Below are positions 37,866 through 48,113 of a stretch of 64,000 nt of DNA, piece by piece (the stretch's first letter is position 1; every line of letters begins with the position of its first letter). Below the pieces are notes generated by a model. It had not been told where the DNA came from. It saw only the letters and a program-made list of their open reading frames with translations, and did not search any database. The DNA lies in IMG/VR virus record IMGVR_UViG_3300008113_000020, positions 1-64,000 of that record. One strand, written 5' to 3'. The position numbers and the translations under genes were made by a program. This DNA comes from a virus.

Positions 37866-40232
37866 TTAACTTTGATTACACGGGTTTAAATTATATCCCA
37901 ATGTGTTTAGTGCTGTTATTATTTGATCCGCATAATATTGAGCGGTTGAACCCGCTGTGACATTTGAAATGTAGGTTATTTCACTCTTATCAGATAGACC
38001 GTTTGTTCCTGAGTATGCACCGGTTCCATCTTTAACCGCCACCAAGAATTGTCTAAATCCATCATATGAATTTGGACCCGTATTAACTCTAAACACAATA
38101 CCTCTATAATAACTGCTATTAGGAACATTGTCAAGCGTTGATCTTAAGCCGCTTATATCAGTATCATACGTTCCTGTTCTGACACTGGTATTAAATGAGC
38201 TACCATCAGCAGCGTATGGAGAAGATTCGTCTTGGAATACTAAGTTTATAACTTTGGTTATACCAGCTGTTGTTCCTGTTGTGTTCAATACGTACATTGT
38301 TCTTTCAGTACCACCAGATTTACTTGAGAAGTTGCTTACCGTTACGTTTTGATCATATGTGTTATAATCATTATTGTAGAATTGAACGAGACAATCTCTT
38401 AAAATAGTATCTCTCATACTTTGTAATGGTGATAGTGTTGAGTTCATTGAGCCGCTATCGTCAAACCAAATATTAATTTCAGTGTTTTCATCAACAACTA
38501 ATGGGGTACCTAATGCAGCCTCAAACACACAATCAGGTGTGTATGTTGATGTTGGTGTTGCGGTTGGTGTTTCAGTTACAGTTGGTGTTGGTGTTTCAGT
38601 TGATGTAGATGTTGGTGTCTCAGTCAACGTTGGTGTTGGTGTCGATGTAGGTGTGGGTGTAGTAATTAAAGCCACTGTGTCAATTACAAACTCACAATTT
38701 GGTGTATAAGTAATTGTAGGTGTTTCTGTTACTGTAGGTGTTTCAGTAGATGTTACGGTTGGTGTTACTGTTGGTGTTGATGTTGGGGTAGGCGTACTAA
38801 TTACTGCCACTGTATCAATTATAAATTCACAGTTTGGTGTATATGTTTCAGTTGGTGTAATTGTAATTGTTGGGGTATCTGTTGCTGTTGGTGTCTCAGT
38901 TGCTGTTGGGGTTGGGGTTACTGTTGGTGTTGCAGTTGATGTTGGTGTTGGGGTATATATTGTACCACAATCTACGTACTCAATCTTTTTACATACAGGA
39001 TTTTCTGGATCAGTGGTGTCTAAAGTATAACCAGCTGGACAGCTATAGTTTGTGCAGAATCCCTCACCCGCCAAAGGTCCACCAGGTAAGTAATCACCTG
39101 TTGAGAACATTATATTTAATTCACTTGCATTGGTTACCCCAGTCAATGTTGCTAGTGTATCGTCATATACCTCAGCAGCAAACGATCCCACACTACTTCT
39201 ATTCCAGTTTTCAATTTCAACAATATTTGGACCTGCTTCTAGTGTTACTGGATATATGTGGTAGAATCTAAAATTATCTACTGGTGAGTTATCTGCTTGA
39301 TTTATTAATGTTACAGAATTTATTTTAACTGTAATATCATTATCACCAGCCACGCCGATATAATATGTTTTTGTTGTAGTTAAATTGAATGTTGCACAGA
39401 AACTAACGTAATCAGGATAATTTGGATTTGGCCATGTCGTGTTACCATCAACCCAAACGTTAATTTGATTCATTCTACCAGCCCAGAATGATTCGTTAGG
39501 TGTTGTATCTGGGCTACCATATGCCGTTGTATAACCAGAATATGCTAAGTTACCACTTATCGAATTTCCAACAGTATTGTAGTCATTTTCATTGTATATC
39601 TTAACACCATACATTCCGTATGCTGAGTTACTACCACCATCACCAACTAACAAGTTTTCAATTGATGTTGGGGTTGATGTTAATACTCTATAACATGCAC
39701 CCCCATCATTTGTGGCTGTAAATCCTTCAGGACAATCACATGTTGGTGTTATAGTAGGTGTTTCGGTTACTGTTGAAGTAGAGGTAGGTGTTGGTGTTGC
39801 AACAATAGCATCAATATTAATAATAAACTCACAACTATCTGATGATGTTGTTGTTGGTGTTTCAGTAGATGTTACAGTTGGCGTTAAAGTTGGTGTTGGT
39901 GTTGCTATAACCGCGTTGATATCTATTACAAACTCGCAACTATCCGATGATGTTGTTGTTGGTGTTTCAGTTGGTGTAATTGTTATCGTCGGGGTTGAGG
40001 TTGGTGTTGGGGTTACTCCTGGAACTATTTCTAGGTTACAGACAAACCCTTCAAGTTCATTTTTAAAATTAAAATCGTATGTACCGTAGTAATAATCTGA
40101 GGTCCAAAAATAAGGTATAAGTACGTTGGTTCCGATGGTAACAGCTGTTCCTCCGCTATATGGATGAAAAACAACATCAGCATAATAACCGTTGTATAAA
40201 CCAGATGCACTATATAATCTTATTGTTGCCAT
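37866..40232 (-). CDS. Thr-Pro-rich adhesin with vWA-type MIDAS domain
   Basis: This 788-aa protein begins with a small domain (MATIRLYSASGLYNGYYADV) and then a Thr-Pro linker with [17 protein letters not shown] modules (~75-165). A ~220-aa beta domain follows (WAGRMNQINVWVDGNTTWPN, CATFNLTTTKTYYIGVAGDN), resembling carbohydrate-binding or PA14-like sandwich modules. A second linker with CEF modules lies at ~420-575. The last ~210 residues are von Willebrand A-like, with strand EINIWFDDSGSM and MIDAS DxSxS at Asp591/Ser593/Ser595, then DTDISGLRSTLDN and YYRGIVFRV. vWA domains bind protein ligands through a metal ion. It is likely a virion receptor-binding protein; ligand unknown. Confidence 0.78.
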   Translation of the reverse strand: MATIRLYSASGLYNGYYADVVFHPYSGGTAVTIGTNVLIPYFWTSDYYYGTYDFNFKNELEGFVCNLEIVPGVTPTPTSTPTITITPTETPTTTSSDSCEFVIDINAVIATPTPTLTPTVTSTETPTTTSSDSCEFIINIDAIVATPTPTSTSTVTETPTITPTCDCPEGFTATNDGGACYRVLTSTPTSIENLLVGDGGSNSAYGMYGVKIYNENDYNTVGNSISGNLAYSGYTTAYGSPDTTPNESFWAGRMNQINVWVDGNTTWPNPNYPDYVSFCATFNLTTTKTYYIGVAGDNDITVKINSVTLINQADNSPVDNFRFYHIYPVTLEAGPNIVEIENWNRSSVGSFAAEVYDDTLATLTGVTNASELNIMFSTGDYLPGGPLAGEGFCTNYSCPAGYTLDTTDPENPVCKKIEYVDCGTIYTPTPTSTATPTVTPTPTATETPTATDTPTITITPTETYTPNCEFIIDTVAVISTPTPTSTPTVTPTVTSTETPTVTETPTITYTPNCEFVIDTVALITTPTPTSTPTPTLTETPTSTSTETPTPTVTETPTATPTSTYTPDCVFEAALGTPLVVDENTEINIWFDDSGSMNSTLSPLQSMRDTILRDCLVQFYNNDYNTYDQNVTVSNFSSKSGGTERTMYVLNTTGTTAGITKVINLVFQDESSPYAADGSSFNTSVRTGTYDTDISGLRSTLDNVPNSSYYRGIVFRVNTGPNSYDGFRQFLVAVKDGTGAYSGTNGLSDKSEITYISNVTAGSTAQYYADQIITALNTLGYNLNPCNQS
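38540..38960 (-). repeat. Thr-Pro/CEF module array
   Basis: Low-complexity DNA (GGTGTTGGTGTT-type) encodes three Cys-Glu-Phe modules and Pro-Thr runs between the middle domain and the vWA-like domain of the 788-aa adhesin. Confidence 0.75.
39740..40020 (-). repeat. Thr-Pro/CEF module array
   Basis: A second array of low-complexity DNA encodes two SDSCEFxIxI modules and Pro-Thr runs near the N-terminus of the 788-aa adhesin. Confidence 0.75.
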
Positions 40233-40235
40233 TTA

Positions 40236-40826
40236 TTATATTTGAGTTAATGTTGCTATTACTGATGGCACTGACGGACCAATAGTTGGGGTCAGTGATG
40301 TTATTTGTATATTACTATCTGTTGTTGCCCAAGCAATTTCAACATAATCACCGCTATTTAAGTTGGGGTATATTATGTTCCAAGCAGCAACAACATATTC
40401 ACCGTTATTGGCGAAAGTTATTACTGTATTAGAGCTTGTAATAGATGTACCATTTTTCTTAAACCATATATAGAAATTTTCCGTTGTTCCACCTTGTACT
40501 CTATATAATTGAGCAGAGAATTGTAAATTATACGATCCTGGGTTACTAACAATCATTTGTGATCCATTAGCCCATGTACACCCATTTGTTGCATCAAGAC
40601 TATTAAATGTCATTAAATGCTCAGTATTTGTAGTTCCTGTTTGAATCACGGAACTACTATATGAACCAAAAAATCTTGTTGTGCCACTTGTTATAACACC
40701 AGAAAATAAATCTTCATGTGTTATAGCAGCAGAATCATATGGACCATTTCCTTGAGCCATATAAAATAACGATCCGCTTGTTGGGGTTGTTAATCGTTGT
40801 AATTCTGAAATTCTAGTTATACTCAT
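40236..40826 (-). CDS. Small beta-sandwich virion protein, 196 aa
   Basis: The protein (MSITRISELQRLTTPTSGSL at the start) has an N-terminal ~60 aa followed by a C-terminal jelly-roll-like domain. The pattern QTGTTNTEHLMTFNS, GSYNLQFSAQL, FYIWFKKNGTSI, VAAWNII and a final PSVPSVIATLTQI recalls C1q/TNF-like trimeric fibre heads in phage and marine metagenome proteins. It probably caps a fibre. It lies between the 1684-aa protein and the vWA adhesin and has no Thr-Pro linker. Confidence 0.75.
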   Translation of the reverse strand: MSITRISELQRLTTPTSGSLFYMAQGNGPYDSAAITHEDLFSGVITSGTTRFFGSYSSSVIQTGTTNTEHLMTFNSLDATNGCTWANGSQMIVSNPGSYNLQFSAQLYRVQGGTTENFYIWFKKNGTSITSSNTVITFANNGEYVVAAWNIIYPNLNSGDYVEIAWATTDSNIQITSLTPTIGPSVPSVIATLTQI

Positions 40827-40849
40827 TTTATTTAAATATTTTTTTTTAT

Positions 40850-43800
40850 TTATTCTTCTATTAATATGTCAGTATTATTTTCATCCACAATAAAACTTGC
40901 ACCACTTTCAAGAATTATCCCTTGAGAACTTTCAACAATTTCATAAGTCATATCACAAGATCCCTCTGTAAATGTAATTGTTGGTGTCGAAGTTATTGTT
41001 GGCGTTGTGGTAGAGGTTGGTGTAGGTGTTGATATAACTGAATTAATATCTATTACAAATTCACAACTATCTGATGATGTTGTTGTTGGTGTTTCAGTTA
41101 TAGTTGGTGTAGCTGTTTCTGTTGGTGTTGGTGTTGCAATAATTGCAATTGTATCAATTATAAAATCACAATTAGATGTAAAAGTTGATGTTGGCGTTAT
41201 AGTAACACTTGGTGTCGGTGTTGCAATTGTTGCGACTGTATCAATAACAAATTCACAATTTGGTGTGTATGTCGATGTCGGCGTTATAGTGACGCTCGGT
41301 GTTGGGGTTGCAATTGTTGCAACTGTATCAATAACAAATTCACAATTTGGTGTTGATGTTGATGTCGGTGTTATAGTGATACTTGGTGTCGGAGTGGGAA
41401 TTACAGCAACTGTATCAATTACAAATTCACAATTTGGTGTTGATGTTGAAGTTGTTGTTGGTGTAGGTGTTAGCGTCACAACATTTGTATCAATTACAAA
41501 TTCACAATTTGGTGTTGTTGTTACTGTTGGTGTACTAGTTGGCGTCTCTGTTACAGTAGGCGTACCAGTGTTTGTTGATGTATTTGTAGGTGTACTAGTT
41601 GGTGTCTCAGTCAACGTTGGTGTTGGTGTCGATGTAGGTGTATTTGTAGCGGTTGGTGTGCTAGTTATGGTAGGTGTACTGGTAGATGTATTTGTTGGTG
41701 TAGGTGTAGATGTTGGACTTGGGGTTACTATTGGATATGTGCTACCACAAGGTACGGCCGGGGTTATAACACCACATTCAGTTGTATAATTTCTTACAGG
41801 ATCTTCAATTTCAGTTTTACAACATTGATTATCAATATAATATTGACTTAAGCTCATATTAAGTCTATTAAACTTAGTATATGAGTGTTGTATTAATACT
41901 TGTGTTCCATCATTACCATTAAACAATATTAGGTTTTGAGGTTGTGTTCCTGTTATATTAATGTTATAATAAAGATTATTTTCACAGTAATTTAAATTAA
42001 CTGAAATAACCTCTAATAATTCACCTTTTTCTGTAATTAAAAAATCACCAGTATCATAATAATCTGATGGATAATAACAACAAGGCTCCTCCGGTGTTTC
42101 TGGTTTTAATTGCAAAAACTCTGGAGATCTAGAATCAAAAAAGTAACCATCTCGTTTAGATACCCTATATGTTGCTTCATCAACCTCTTTATTTGTGTAA
42201 ACACGTAGTTTTGTTGTTGGTAAAACTTCAATAACAACCTGTTGACCGTTTGAGGTCATACCTATTATTTCACTTTTCTTTACAGATCCTAAACAATCAA
42301 TATCGCTAATTGTATGCGTTGAATAATCATATGAAAAAGAATAATCATTGTTTTCACTAGCATATTCAAACATGCTTGATGAAAGTGTGGTGCATGATAA
42401 GTATGTTGCACCTAATATGACATTTCCATTAACTAAATCTTTAACATCTTTCTTAACAAGAGTTCCAGCAGCTAAATAACTAGTAATATTTGCTGGTGTT
42501 GTAGATGAATTAATTGTAGCACCACTAACAACAATAACTTTAGTATTGTGTTTTAAACCATAATTGTATGTGTTTCTATATTGTACTTTTGGTACTAATG
42601 TATAGCCAGTGTTAACAACTAACGGTAAATCAGGCACTTCAGATGGGTATTCTACATATCTTAATGCTAGTCCTTCTATTTTTACTTTTTTATCACAGTT
42701 TGCTGCATCAGTAAAAATTAAATCAATAACCTCATCTTCTCTTACATTACTAAGTTTGAACTTACAATTTTCTCCAACAATTTGGAAGAAACTTGTATCT
42801 GTATAAGTTGGGTGGTATCCTGTACTGATGTTATTTCCTGGTGTACAATTTCTTTGAACATATACACCCCATCCACTATCGTTACCAGATTGAACAGTAA
42901 CACCTGTTAAGCTAACAATAACATCTGTTGCAACTTTACAAGTTGGATAACCAGAATAAACATCACAAGACGCATCAAATGATAAATCTAAATGACATTT
43001 TGGCTCAGTATATTTGTAATCAACATCAAAATAAAAATCTAAATTATCTTTTACTAAACATTCTCCAGAAGAGTTTGTGTGTGCAATAAATTTAACTTTT
43101 TCAACACCATTATTATCTGTGAAAAATTCATAAGATATTAATTGTGTTTTTCCTGACAATATAGCATTTCCAGGAACATATGAAGGGGTATTGAATGCAC
43201 TATATTGTGTTTCTGTTTGATTAATTTGTTCAACAAGAGATGCTATGGCGTTTTTCCAAGCGGCTTTTATTGTTGTTAAATTTAAATTAATCCAATTTTT
43301 ATATTCACAAATAAGTGGTATTTTAGATGTTGAGGAAGTTAGTACACTACAACTTTCCACAGCAGTAAAACCAGTACCAAATAAGGTACTGCCGGTTAAA
43401 ACTACTTGTGTCGTTCCACTATAATCAGTACCGTCAATATCAATATGTAAAGTAAATGTTACACCACTAAATTCAATTAAACCTCTTAGATTATCTGGAT
43501 CTCCAATTATTGTTTCAAGATCTTCTTCAATTACTGTTTCAAATTCTGGATATAAATTTTCTACAATCTCTAATGGTTTACATGGTTTTCTATATGAAAA
43601 CTTGGGTCTACCAAAAACATTGTTTTCAATTAAATTACCCCCCATCCATAATGTTGTTGATGGTATAATTTGTTCTAAAACATTTGACCAATATGGGCTC
43701 ATCTGATTAACAAAATCAGATGTTGATATTATATCATAAGTTGTATAACCAGATGCTACTAATTGATTTATATAATCCTGATAAACATCCTCTAAAGCAA

Positions 43801-45904
43801 TATAATTCTTCTTATATCTTATTATATTTGAATTAGTTATTTGATTTGAGAAGGTATTTTCTAAATATTGTGCAAAAGTTACACCAGTTTGTGGTGGTAG
43901 ACTATTTGTGCCAAAAGTTACTTCAAGTTCTCTAGATTTTCTCCAAATATCATAGTTAACAGCATTTGCTGCAGATACGAATACGTTTATGTTTTTTCTA
44001 TTAAGAATTAAATTTGAAAGAGCTTCGTCTTCTAAGATTTGTCCTTGCTGATTATCAATTTCACTTTTTATTGTGAAACCATAATCTAAGCCAGGTAATG
44101 TTCTGTAATTATCAAAAAACTCTTCACCATAAGAATATGGTTTTGCTGTTGTTAATAGCGTTTTAGTTCTTCCGGTTAATACTGAATTTTCAGTATCAAG
44201 GACATCGGAAGATCTATGATCTAAGCTAACATTTGCCCAGCCAGACCCCATTTGGAAGAAAACATTTTCTTGATTTGTTGTTGGAGCTTTAGGTAATAAT
44301 GTTGTTTCGTCGATGGGGTAATCGGTTAGTTGATTATTTGTTGTTAACCCTGTTAAAGAAGAAACGGTATAAGTGTATGTATCACTATTAAATGTTACAC
44401 TATTACTAACATTAATATTATTTAATGTGTTATTTAGATCATCTAAAGTAGATGGAGGTAACGCACTGGTTACTTTATAAACATATTCGTTTATTTTCAC
44501 CATTGGATCTGGCGCACCGATAAACTTTAAGAAAAATTCAATACTACTTCTAGTGCCTTTTGATTTATATATAAATGCTAGATTAACTAATAACCTTCTA
44601 TAGAATTCAAGTTCGGCTTCTACTAAATTTTTACCAATAGCTTGTCCATTGTAAACAGTGGAAGAAGCTTTATATATTTGTTCTTCTAAACTTTTTTGAT
44701 CAAATAAATTAATGGTATTAAGACCTAGTGTATTTGCTAAGTTTTTAAGAAAAACATCTGGGATATTATCAATTGCGTCATAAGAAACATTTCTCATGTT
44801 CGCGATATTGTCAATATAAGATTTTACTTTATCGAAGCTCTGACCATATAATTGAAATATCTTATCAATTTTTTGATCCTCTGTGTCAAATTCAAATAAT
44901 TGCGGCGCAACAAGAAATCTTGTAACTAAATTGGATTTATAGTTATCAATTTCAGTTGCTAAGTCACTTAAACGTGTTAGATATTCCTCGAACTTAAGAC
45001 CGGTAATTTGAATGTTGTACCCATCTTTTGATGTTGGCCAGTTAACTAATATGGAAATCAGTTCTGTTTTTGTTTCGTCTAAACTAGTTCTAGGAACCGT
45101 AAACCCAGCTTGATATATTGGGTATGTTTCTCGATTTAATAATGTTTGTTCTAAATCGTCTAAACCTAAATAAAATTCTTCAACAACACTGTCATTTGGT
45201 CTTAAAATAAAACTATCTGAATATGTTGCACCAGTAAATGGTTTACCATCAACAACAAGTGTTATTTGGTTAAACTGATCTGGCTGTACGTAACTTGTTA
45301 CAGCATAAGTTTTATCCTCTATTACAATACAATATTTTGTATATGAAGAAAATAAATTTCTTATTTTATTTTCAACTTCAATTAATTGACTTGCTGTTGG
45401 TTCTTTTAATACAATATCAAAAGGATTAAAAAATCTACCAACTTGAGTTTTAAATGTGGTTGTATTAGTTGTTGGATTATGTGTTATATTTTCAGCAGTG
45501 TAACTGTTAATAGACGCTAAAGCATCTTTGTCAATAAAAATACCGCCGGGAAAATTTTTAGCAATTCTAGCAATAGAGACTCTTATTCTTTCTCTTAATG
45601 ATCCAAAAAGAGACTTAGATGCATCTCTTTTATTTGTATTAAATCTTACTGGTCTTTTTTTACCATCAGATTGTACAACTGTTGTTGGAACATCTTCCTC
45701 AACCTTAAGATTTTCTAATGTAATAAAATCTGAAAATGGCGCAGTTTGGAATTTTTTTGAGTCTTTCTCTGGGACAATCGTATCAAGAGCGAAGTTCGTA
45801 TTAGTCAATTGACTAGTACCGTCGGTAATTTGTCTACCAACGAGACTATCGTTAAACGTATCAAAACCACTAGCCGCCTGACTCGGAACTTTTCTTTTTG
45901 CCAT
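40850..45904 (-). CDS. Very large baseplate/tail protein with C-terminal CEF array
   Basis: This 1684-aa protein is basic and helix-rich in the first ~500 residues. A stretch at ~310-470 ([53 protein letters not shown]) resembles baseplate proteins of the phage tail protein I/gpI class and matches the same zone in other large T4-like phages. The middle is beta-rich with several Cys. The final ~270 residues contain a Thr-Pro linker and six [17 protein letters not shown] modules with an 87-nt period, ending in an acidic tail ([13 protein letters not shown]). It links the conserved baseplate genes on the right with the variable adhesins on the left, so it may anchor them. Confidence 0.78.
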   Translation of the reverse strand: MAKRKVPSQAASGFDTFNDSLVGRQITDGTSQLTNTNFALDTIVPEKDSKKFQTAPFSDFITLENLKVEEDVPTTVVQSDGKKRPVRFNTNKRDASKSLFGSLRERIRVSIARIAKNFPGGIFIDKDALASINSYTAENITHNPTTNTTTFKTQVGRFFNPFDIVLKEPTASQLIEVENKIRNLFSSYTKYCIVIEDKTYAVTSYVQPDQFNQITLVVDGKPFTGATYSDSFILRPNDSVVEEFYLGLDDLEQTLLNRETYPIYQAGFTVPRTSLDETKTELISILVNWPTSKDGYNIQITGLKFEEYLTRLSDLATEIDNYKSNLVTRFLVAPQLFEFDTEDQKIDKIFQLYGQSFDKVKSYIDNIANMRNVSYDAIDNIPDVFLKNLANTLGLNTINLFDQKSLEEQIYKASSTVYNGQAIGKNLVEAELEFYRRLLVNLAFIYKSKGTRSSIEFFLKFIGAPDPMVKINEYVYKVTSALPPSTLDDLNNTLNNINVSNSVTFNSDTYTYTVSSLTGLTTNNQLTDYPIDETTLLPKAPTTNQENVFFQMGSGWANVSLDHRSSDVLDTENSVLTGRTKTLLTTAKPYSYGEEFFDNYRTLPGLDYGFTIKSEIDNQQGQILEDEALSNLILNRKNINVFVSAANAVNYDIWRKSRELEVTFGTNSLPPQTGVTFAQYLENTFSNQITNSNIIRYKKNYIALEDVYQDYINQLVASGYTTYDIISTSDFVNQMSPYWSNVLEQIIPSTTLWMGGNLIENNVFGRPKFSYRKPCKPLEIVENLYPEFETVIEEDLETIIGDPDNLRGLIEFSGVTFTLHIDIDGTDYSGTTQVVLTGSTLFGTGFTAVESCSVLTSSTSKIPLICEYKNWINLNLTTIKAAWKNAIASLVEQINQTETQYSAFNTPSYVPGNAILSGKTQLISYEFFTDNNGVEKVKFIAHTNSSGECLVKDNLDFYFDVDYKYTEPKCHLDLSFDASCDVYSGYPTCKVATDVIVSLTGVTVQSGNDSGWGVYVQRNCTPGNNISTGYHPTYTDTSFFQIVGENCKFKLSNVREDEVIDLIFTDAANCDKKVKIEGLALRYVEYPSEVPDLPLVVNTGYTLVPKVQYRNTYNYGLKHNTKVIVVSGATINSSTTPANITSYLAAGTLVKKDVKDLVNGNVILGATYLSCTTLSSSMFEYASENNDYSFSYDYSTHTISDIDCLGSVKKSEIIGMTSNGQQVVIEVLPTTKLRVYTNKEVDEATYRVSKRDGYFFDSRSPEFLQLKPETPEEPCCYYPSDYYDTGDFLITEKGELLEVISVNLNYCENNLYYNINITGTQPQNLILFNGNDGTQVLIQHSYTKFNRLNMSLSQYYIDNQCCKTEIEDPVRNYTTECGVITPAVPCGSTYPIVTPSPTSTPTPTNTSTSTPTITSTPTATNTPTSTPTPTLTETPTSTPTNTSTNTGTPTVTETPTSTPTVTTTPNCEFVIDTNVVTLTPTPTTTSTSTPNCEFVIDTVAVIPTPTPSITITPTSTSTPNCEFVIDTVATIATPTPSVTITPTSTYTPNCEFVIDTVATIATPTPSVTITPTSTFTSNCDFIIDTIAIIATPTPTETATPTITETPTTTSSDSCEFVIDINSVISTPTPTSTTTPTITSTPTITFTEGSCDMTYEIVESSQGIILESGASFIVDENNTDILIEE
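41148..41510 (-). repeat. 87-nt tandem repeat (CEF modules)
   Basis: The stretch ACTGTATCAATAACAAAT and its flanks recur at 41148, 41235, 41322 and 41409, exactly 87 nt apart, each encoding a 29-aa module ([17 protein letters not shown] core). Sequence identity between copies is high, especially at 41235-41410. This indicates recent tandem duplication. Confidence 0.8.
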
Positions 45905-45906
45905 TA

Positions 45907-46824
45907 TTATTCAGTAATATCGTCAAAGTTTAACGTTTGGTCTATATCAGTCCTTCCCTCACGAATCTCATATAATGTCTCATTAAATTCGTCCTTAACT
46001 TCGTATAGGTTAAACTGTTTATAAATGTTGTTTGAGCCATCATAGATCGTGTAGATACCTGAAGATACCGCCTTACTTTGATTACCATAAAGAGCAAGTG
46101 CAAGCGTAGATGCGTCATGTTCAACCATTTCTACCTCAATCGTAGTTGGATTAAAATAGCTGTTTGTTAGTATAATTTTTTGTAGTGGTTGGCCAATAAA
46201 TGGGACAGTATTTGGTTTATTAGTAGGTGCAGAAGATGGGGTGACAGTCAAAAACACTAAGTTTGTTGGTGAGTCTGAATATCTATATCTAACTGATTTT
46301 TGTGTGGTATTTGTTAAGTTTGTTGTTACTGGCTCACAATAAAATGAAGATGTTACAATTTTATAAAAATTTTGGACTTTTTTATTATCAGTAACACTTA
46401 TATATTCTACTCTATATCCAACCAAACCCTGTGGGGCGAATTTAGATCTATCCTCTTGTTCAACGTTTCCAAGATCAATTACAATACCCCTAACTGAAGA
46501 TAATGATGCTAAAACACCACAATCTGTTATTTGTGTTCTTATTTGTTTTGGTCTTACGTGAAGTGTGTATATCCCTAACTCGGAGAATGTGGTACTTTCT
46601 AATCTTAATGTATACATACCACCCAAAACCTCCACATTTGGAGCGTTTGTATCATCAGTTGTATTTGCATTGTGATATAATGGTGATAAGATAGCTGCCG
46701 AATCCAACTTTGTTAGTGTTGAATCGGTAGTTGCACCTCTGTCCGCAGCATAGTGAAGTAGTATTTCTACATCTTCTGGTGATACATCCGCTGGTCTTAT
46801 TGTTCCGTAACTTCCTACTGCCAT
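45907..46824 (-). CDS. Virion structural protein, 305 aa
   Basis: This beta-rich protein (MAVGSYGTIRPADVSPEDVE at the start) has a central HVRPKQIRTQITDCGVLASL segment, TPSSAPTNKPNTVPFIGQPL and an acidic C-terminus. The N-terminal P-x-D-V-x-x-x-D-V-E-(I/V) pattern is one I recall from baseplate-associated proteins of large cyanophages and Bacteroidota phages. It starts 25 nt after the stop of the 420-aa gene, with ATATTTATTATTAA in that gap, and leads into the 1684-aa gene. It is probably a baseplate or fibre-connector protein. Confidence 0.72.
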   Translation of the reverse strand: MAVGSYGTIRPADVSPEDVEILLHYAADRGATTDSTLTKLDSAAILSPLYHNANTTDDTNAPNVEVLGGMYTLRLESTTFSELGIYTLHVRPKQIRTQITDCGVLASLSSVRGIVIDLGNVEQEDRSKFAPQGLVGYRVEYISVTDNKKVQNFYKIVTSSFYCEPVTTNLTNTTQKSVRYRYSDSPTNLVFLTVTPSSAPTNKPNTVPFIGQPLQKIILTNSYFNPTTIEVEMVEHDASTLALALYGNQSKAVSSGIYTIYDGSNNIYKQFNLYEVKDEFNETLYEIREGRTDIDQTLNFDDITE

Positions 46825-46848
46825 AGCATTTTAATAATAAATATAATT

Positions 46849-48111
46849 TTATTGTTTTTTCACAACGAAAAATCCATTTCCATATATGTCTAATTCGCCA
46901 ATATTGTCAATTTCCCCTAATCTTAAATTAAATTCAGATACCCCCATCTTACCTCTTTCAACAAATATGTCAGAATAAACCGATGGATCTGAAACAAACC
47001 CCAAAAAATGCTCATTTCTGGTTAACATTTTATTTACCACATACTCTGTAGCAAAATCTGTACTGTTACCTGTTGTAAATCCAGAAGTTCCATTTATAAT
47101 GTGGTTTGGCACTTTTCCTGTAACATAGGTTACCCCGTCTGAGCAATCATAATAATCTAAGCCATCAACTGTATATTTTGAACAGCTTAAGGTTGTACCA
47201 GGTAGTGAAGTTGATGTTACACCCGTATAAGCCGTTTGGCCGTATAATTTTTTTTCTATAATTCTACTTTTACCAACAGCAACAAATGTTAAACTTGTTG
47301 ACGATAGTGTTTTTGTTGATCCTGAAGCCGCCACACCATAATCTGTGTATGGGAAGGTAAAAGTAAGGGTACCCAAACTAGTTGGATCACCGATAACTAA
47401 AGGTAGCTTTATTGTCCTTGATAATGTTTGTACTTTCCAAGGGCTATTCATTGTAATTGAAATTACTTTACTACCTGCAGTTGAATATGTTTTGGTTGCG
47501 TTACCTAAAATTGAAATAGAAGAGGCTGTAGAATCTCCCCAATTAATTTGGAAGGTTGCGTCAACGACTCTTTTTAAAGTATTTGTATTGGTTGTGTTAT
47601 AAACAGTTACGGTGTTTCCAGAAGCTTTATATGTAAAATTACAAAGTTGTTCTACTTGATCGATATCACCATCAAAACCAACCATAACACCTAATTCATC
47701 TACTTTTGAATCTAGAAGTATTGGTAATTCATAATCTGGATATGCAGCTGATTTATTTTTTCCAATGTTAACCCAAGATGTTCCATTCCATCTATAATAA
47801 TAACCTTTGTCTGTCCACGTTAACGCTTCTGGTTGCTCAACCCAAAACGATGTTTGTGTTGACGGTATTTTATTTAAATTTGAAACAACTAATGATTTAT
47901 ATATTTTACCATTATAATAAATGGTATCTCCAGAGGTGTAAGTGATATCGCTATACCATTTAACATCCATGACTGTTGTTCCACTAGTTGGTACAGTTGT
48001 TGCTGACCATGGAACTAACTGTAGGTTATTATCATACCAATACTGCCCAGCGTTATATAAAACAACCGATAATATATTTTTTTGCAATATTTCGTACTTA
48101 TATTTTCTCAT
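46849..48111 (-). CDS. Virion structural protein with PKD-like domain, 420 aa
   Basis: This beta-rich protein contains GYYYRWNGTSWVNIGKNKS near residues 103-121, followed by AAYPDYELPILLD. A PKD-like domain lies near 190-260 (INWGDSTASSISIL, TYSTAGSKVISITM). The PKD fold is an Ig-like sandwich used in surface proteins. The first ~100 residues resemble carbohydrate-binding N-termini (WSATTVPTSGTT, YNGKIYKSL). It lies between two other virion proteins with 2-24 nt gaps and is probably a tail-fibre-associated or baseplate protein. Confidence 0.7.
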   Translation of the reverse strand: MRKYKYEILQKNILSVVLYNAGQYWYDNNLQLVPWSATTVPTSGTTVMDVKWYSDITYTSGDTIYYNGKIYKSLVVSNLNKIPSTQTSFWVEQPEALTWTDKGYYYRWNGTSWVNIGKNKSAAYPDYELPILLDSKVDELGVMVGFDGDIDQVEQLCNFTYKASGNTVTVYNTTNTNTLKRVVDATFQINWGDSTASSISILGNATKTYSTAGSKVISITMNSPWKVQTLSRTIKLPLVIGDPTSLGTLTFTFPYTDYGVAASGSTKTLSSTSLTFVAVGKSRIIEKKLYGQTAYTGVTSTSLPGTTLSCSKYTVDGLDYYDCSDGVTYVTGKVPNHIINGTSGFTTGNSTDFATEYVVNKMLTRNEHFLGFVSDPSVYSDIFVERGKMGVSEFNLRLGEIDNIGELDIYGNGFFVVKKQ

Positions 48112-48113
48112 TT

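Noticed and set aside
40980-41720. Regularly spaced repeats that could be read as a CRISPR array
   Set aside because: The 87-nt period is a multiple of three, both 'repeat' and 'spacer' are coding and encode the same module, and no cas genes are present.
30830-41720. Diversity-generating retroelement as an explanation for repeated adhesin modules
   Set aside because: No reverse transcriptase, template repeat or adenine-biased variable repeat was seen in the window.
41007-41789. Plus-strand open frame rich in Val-Gly across the repeat region, with similar ones at 30923, 37524, 38482 and 39712
   Set aside because: It is the antisense of the Thr-Pro/CEF coding repeats; low-complexity GGTGTT runs keep it open by composition. 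The minus-strand genes are continuous and carry recognisable domains.
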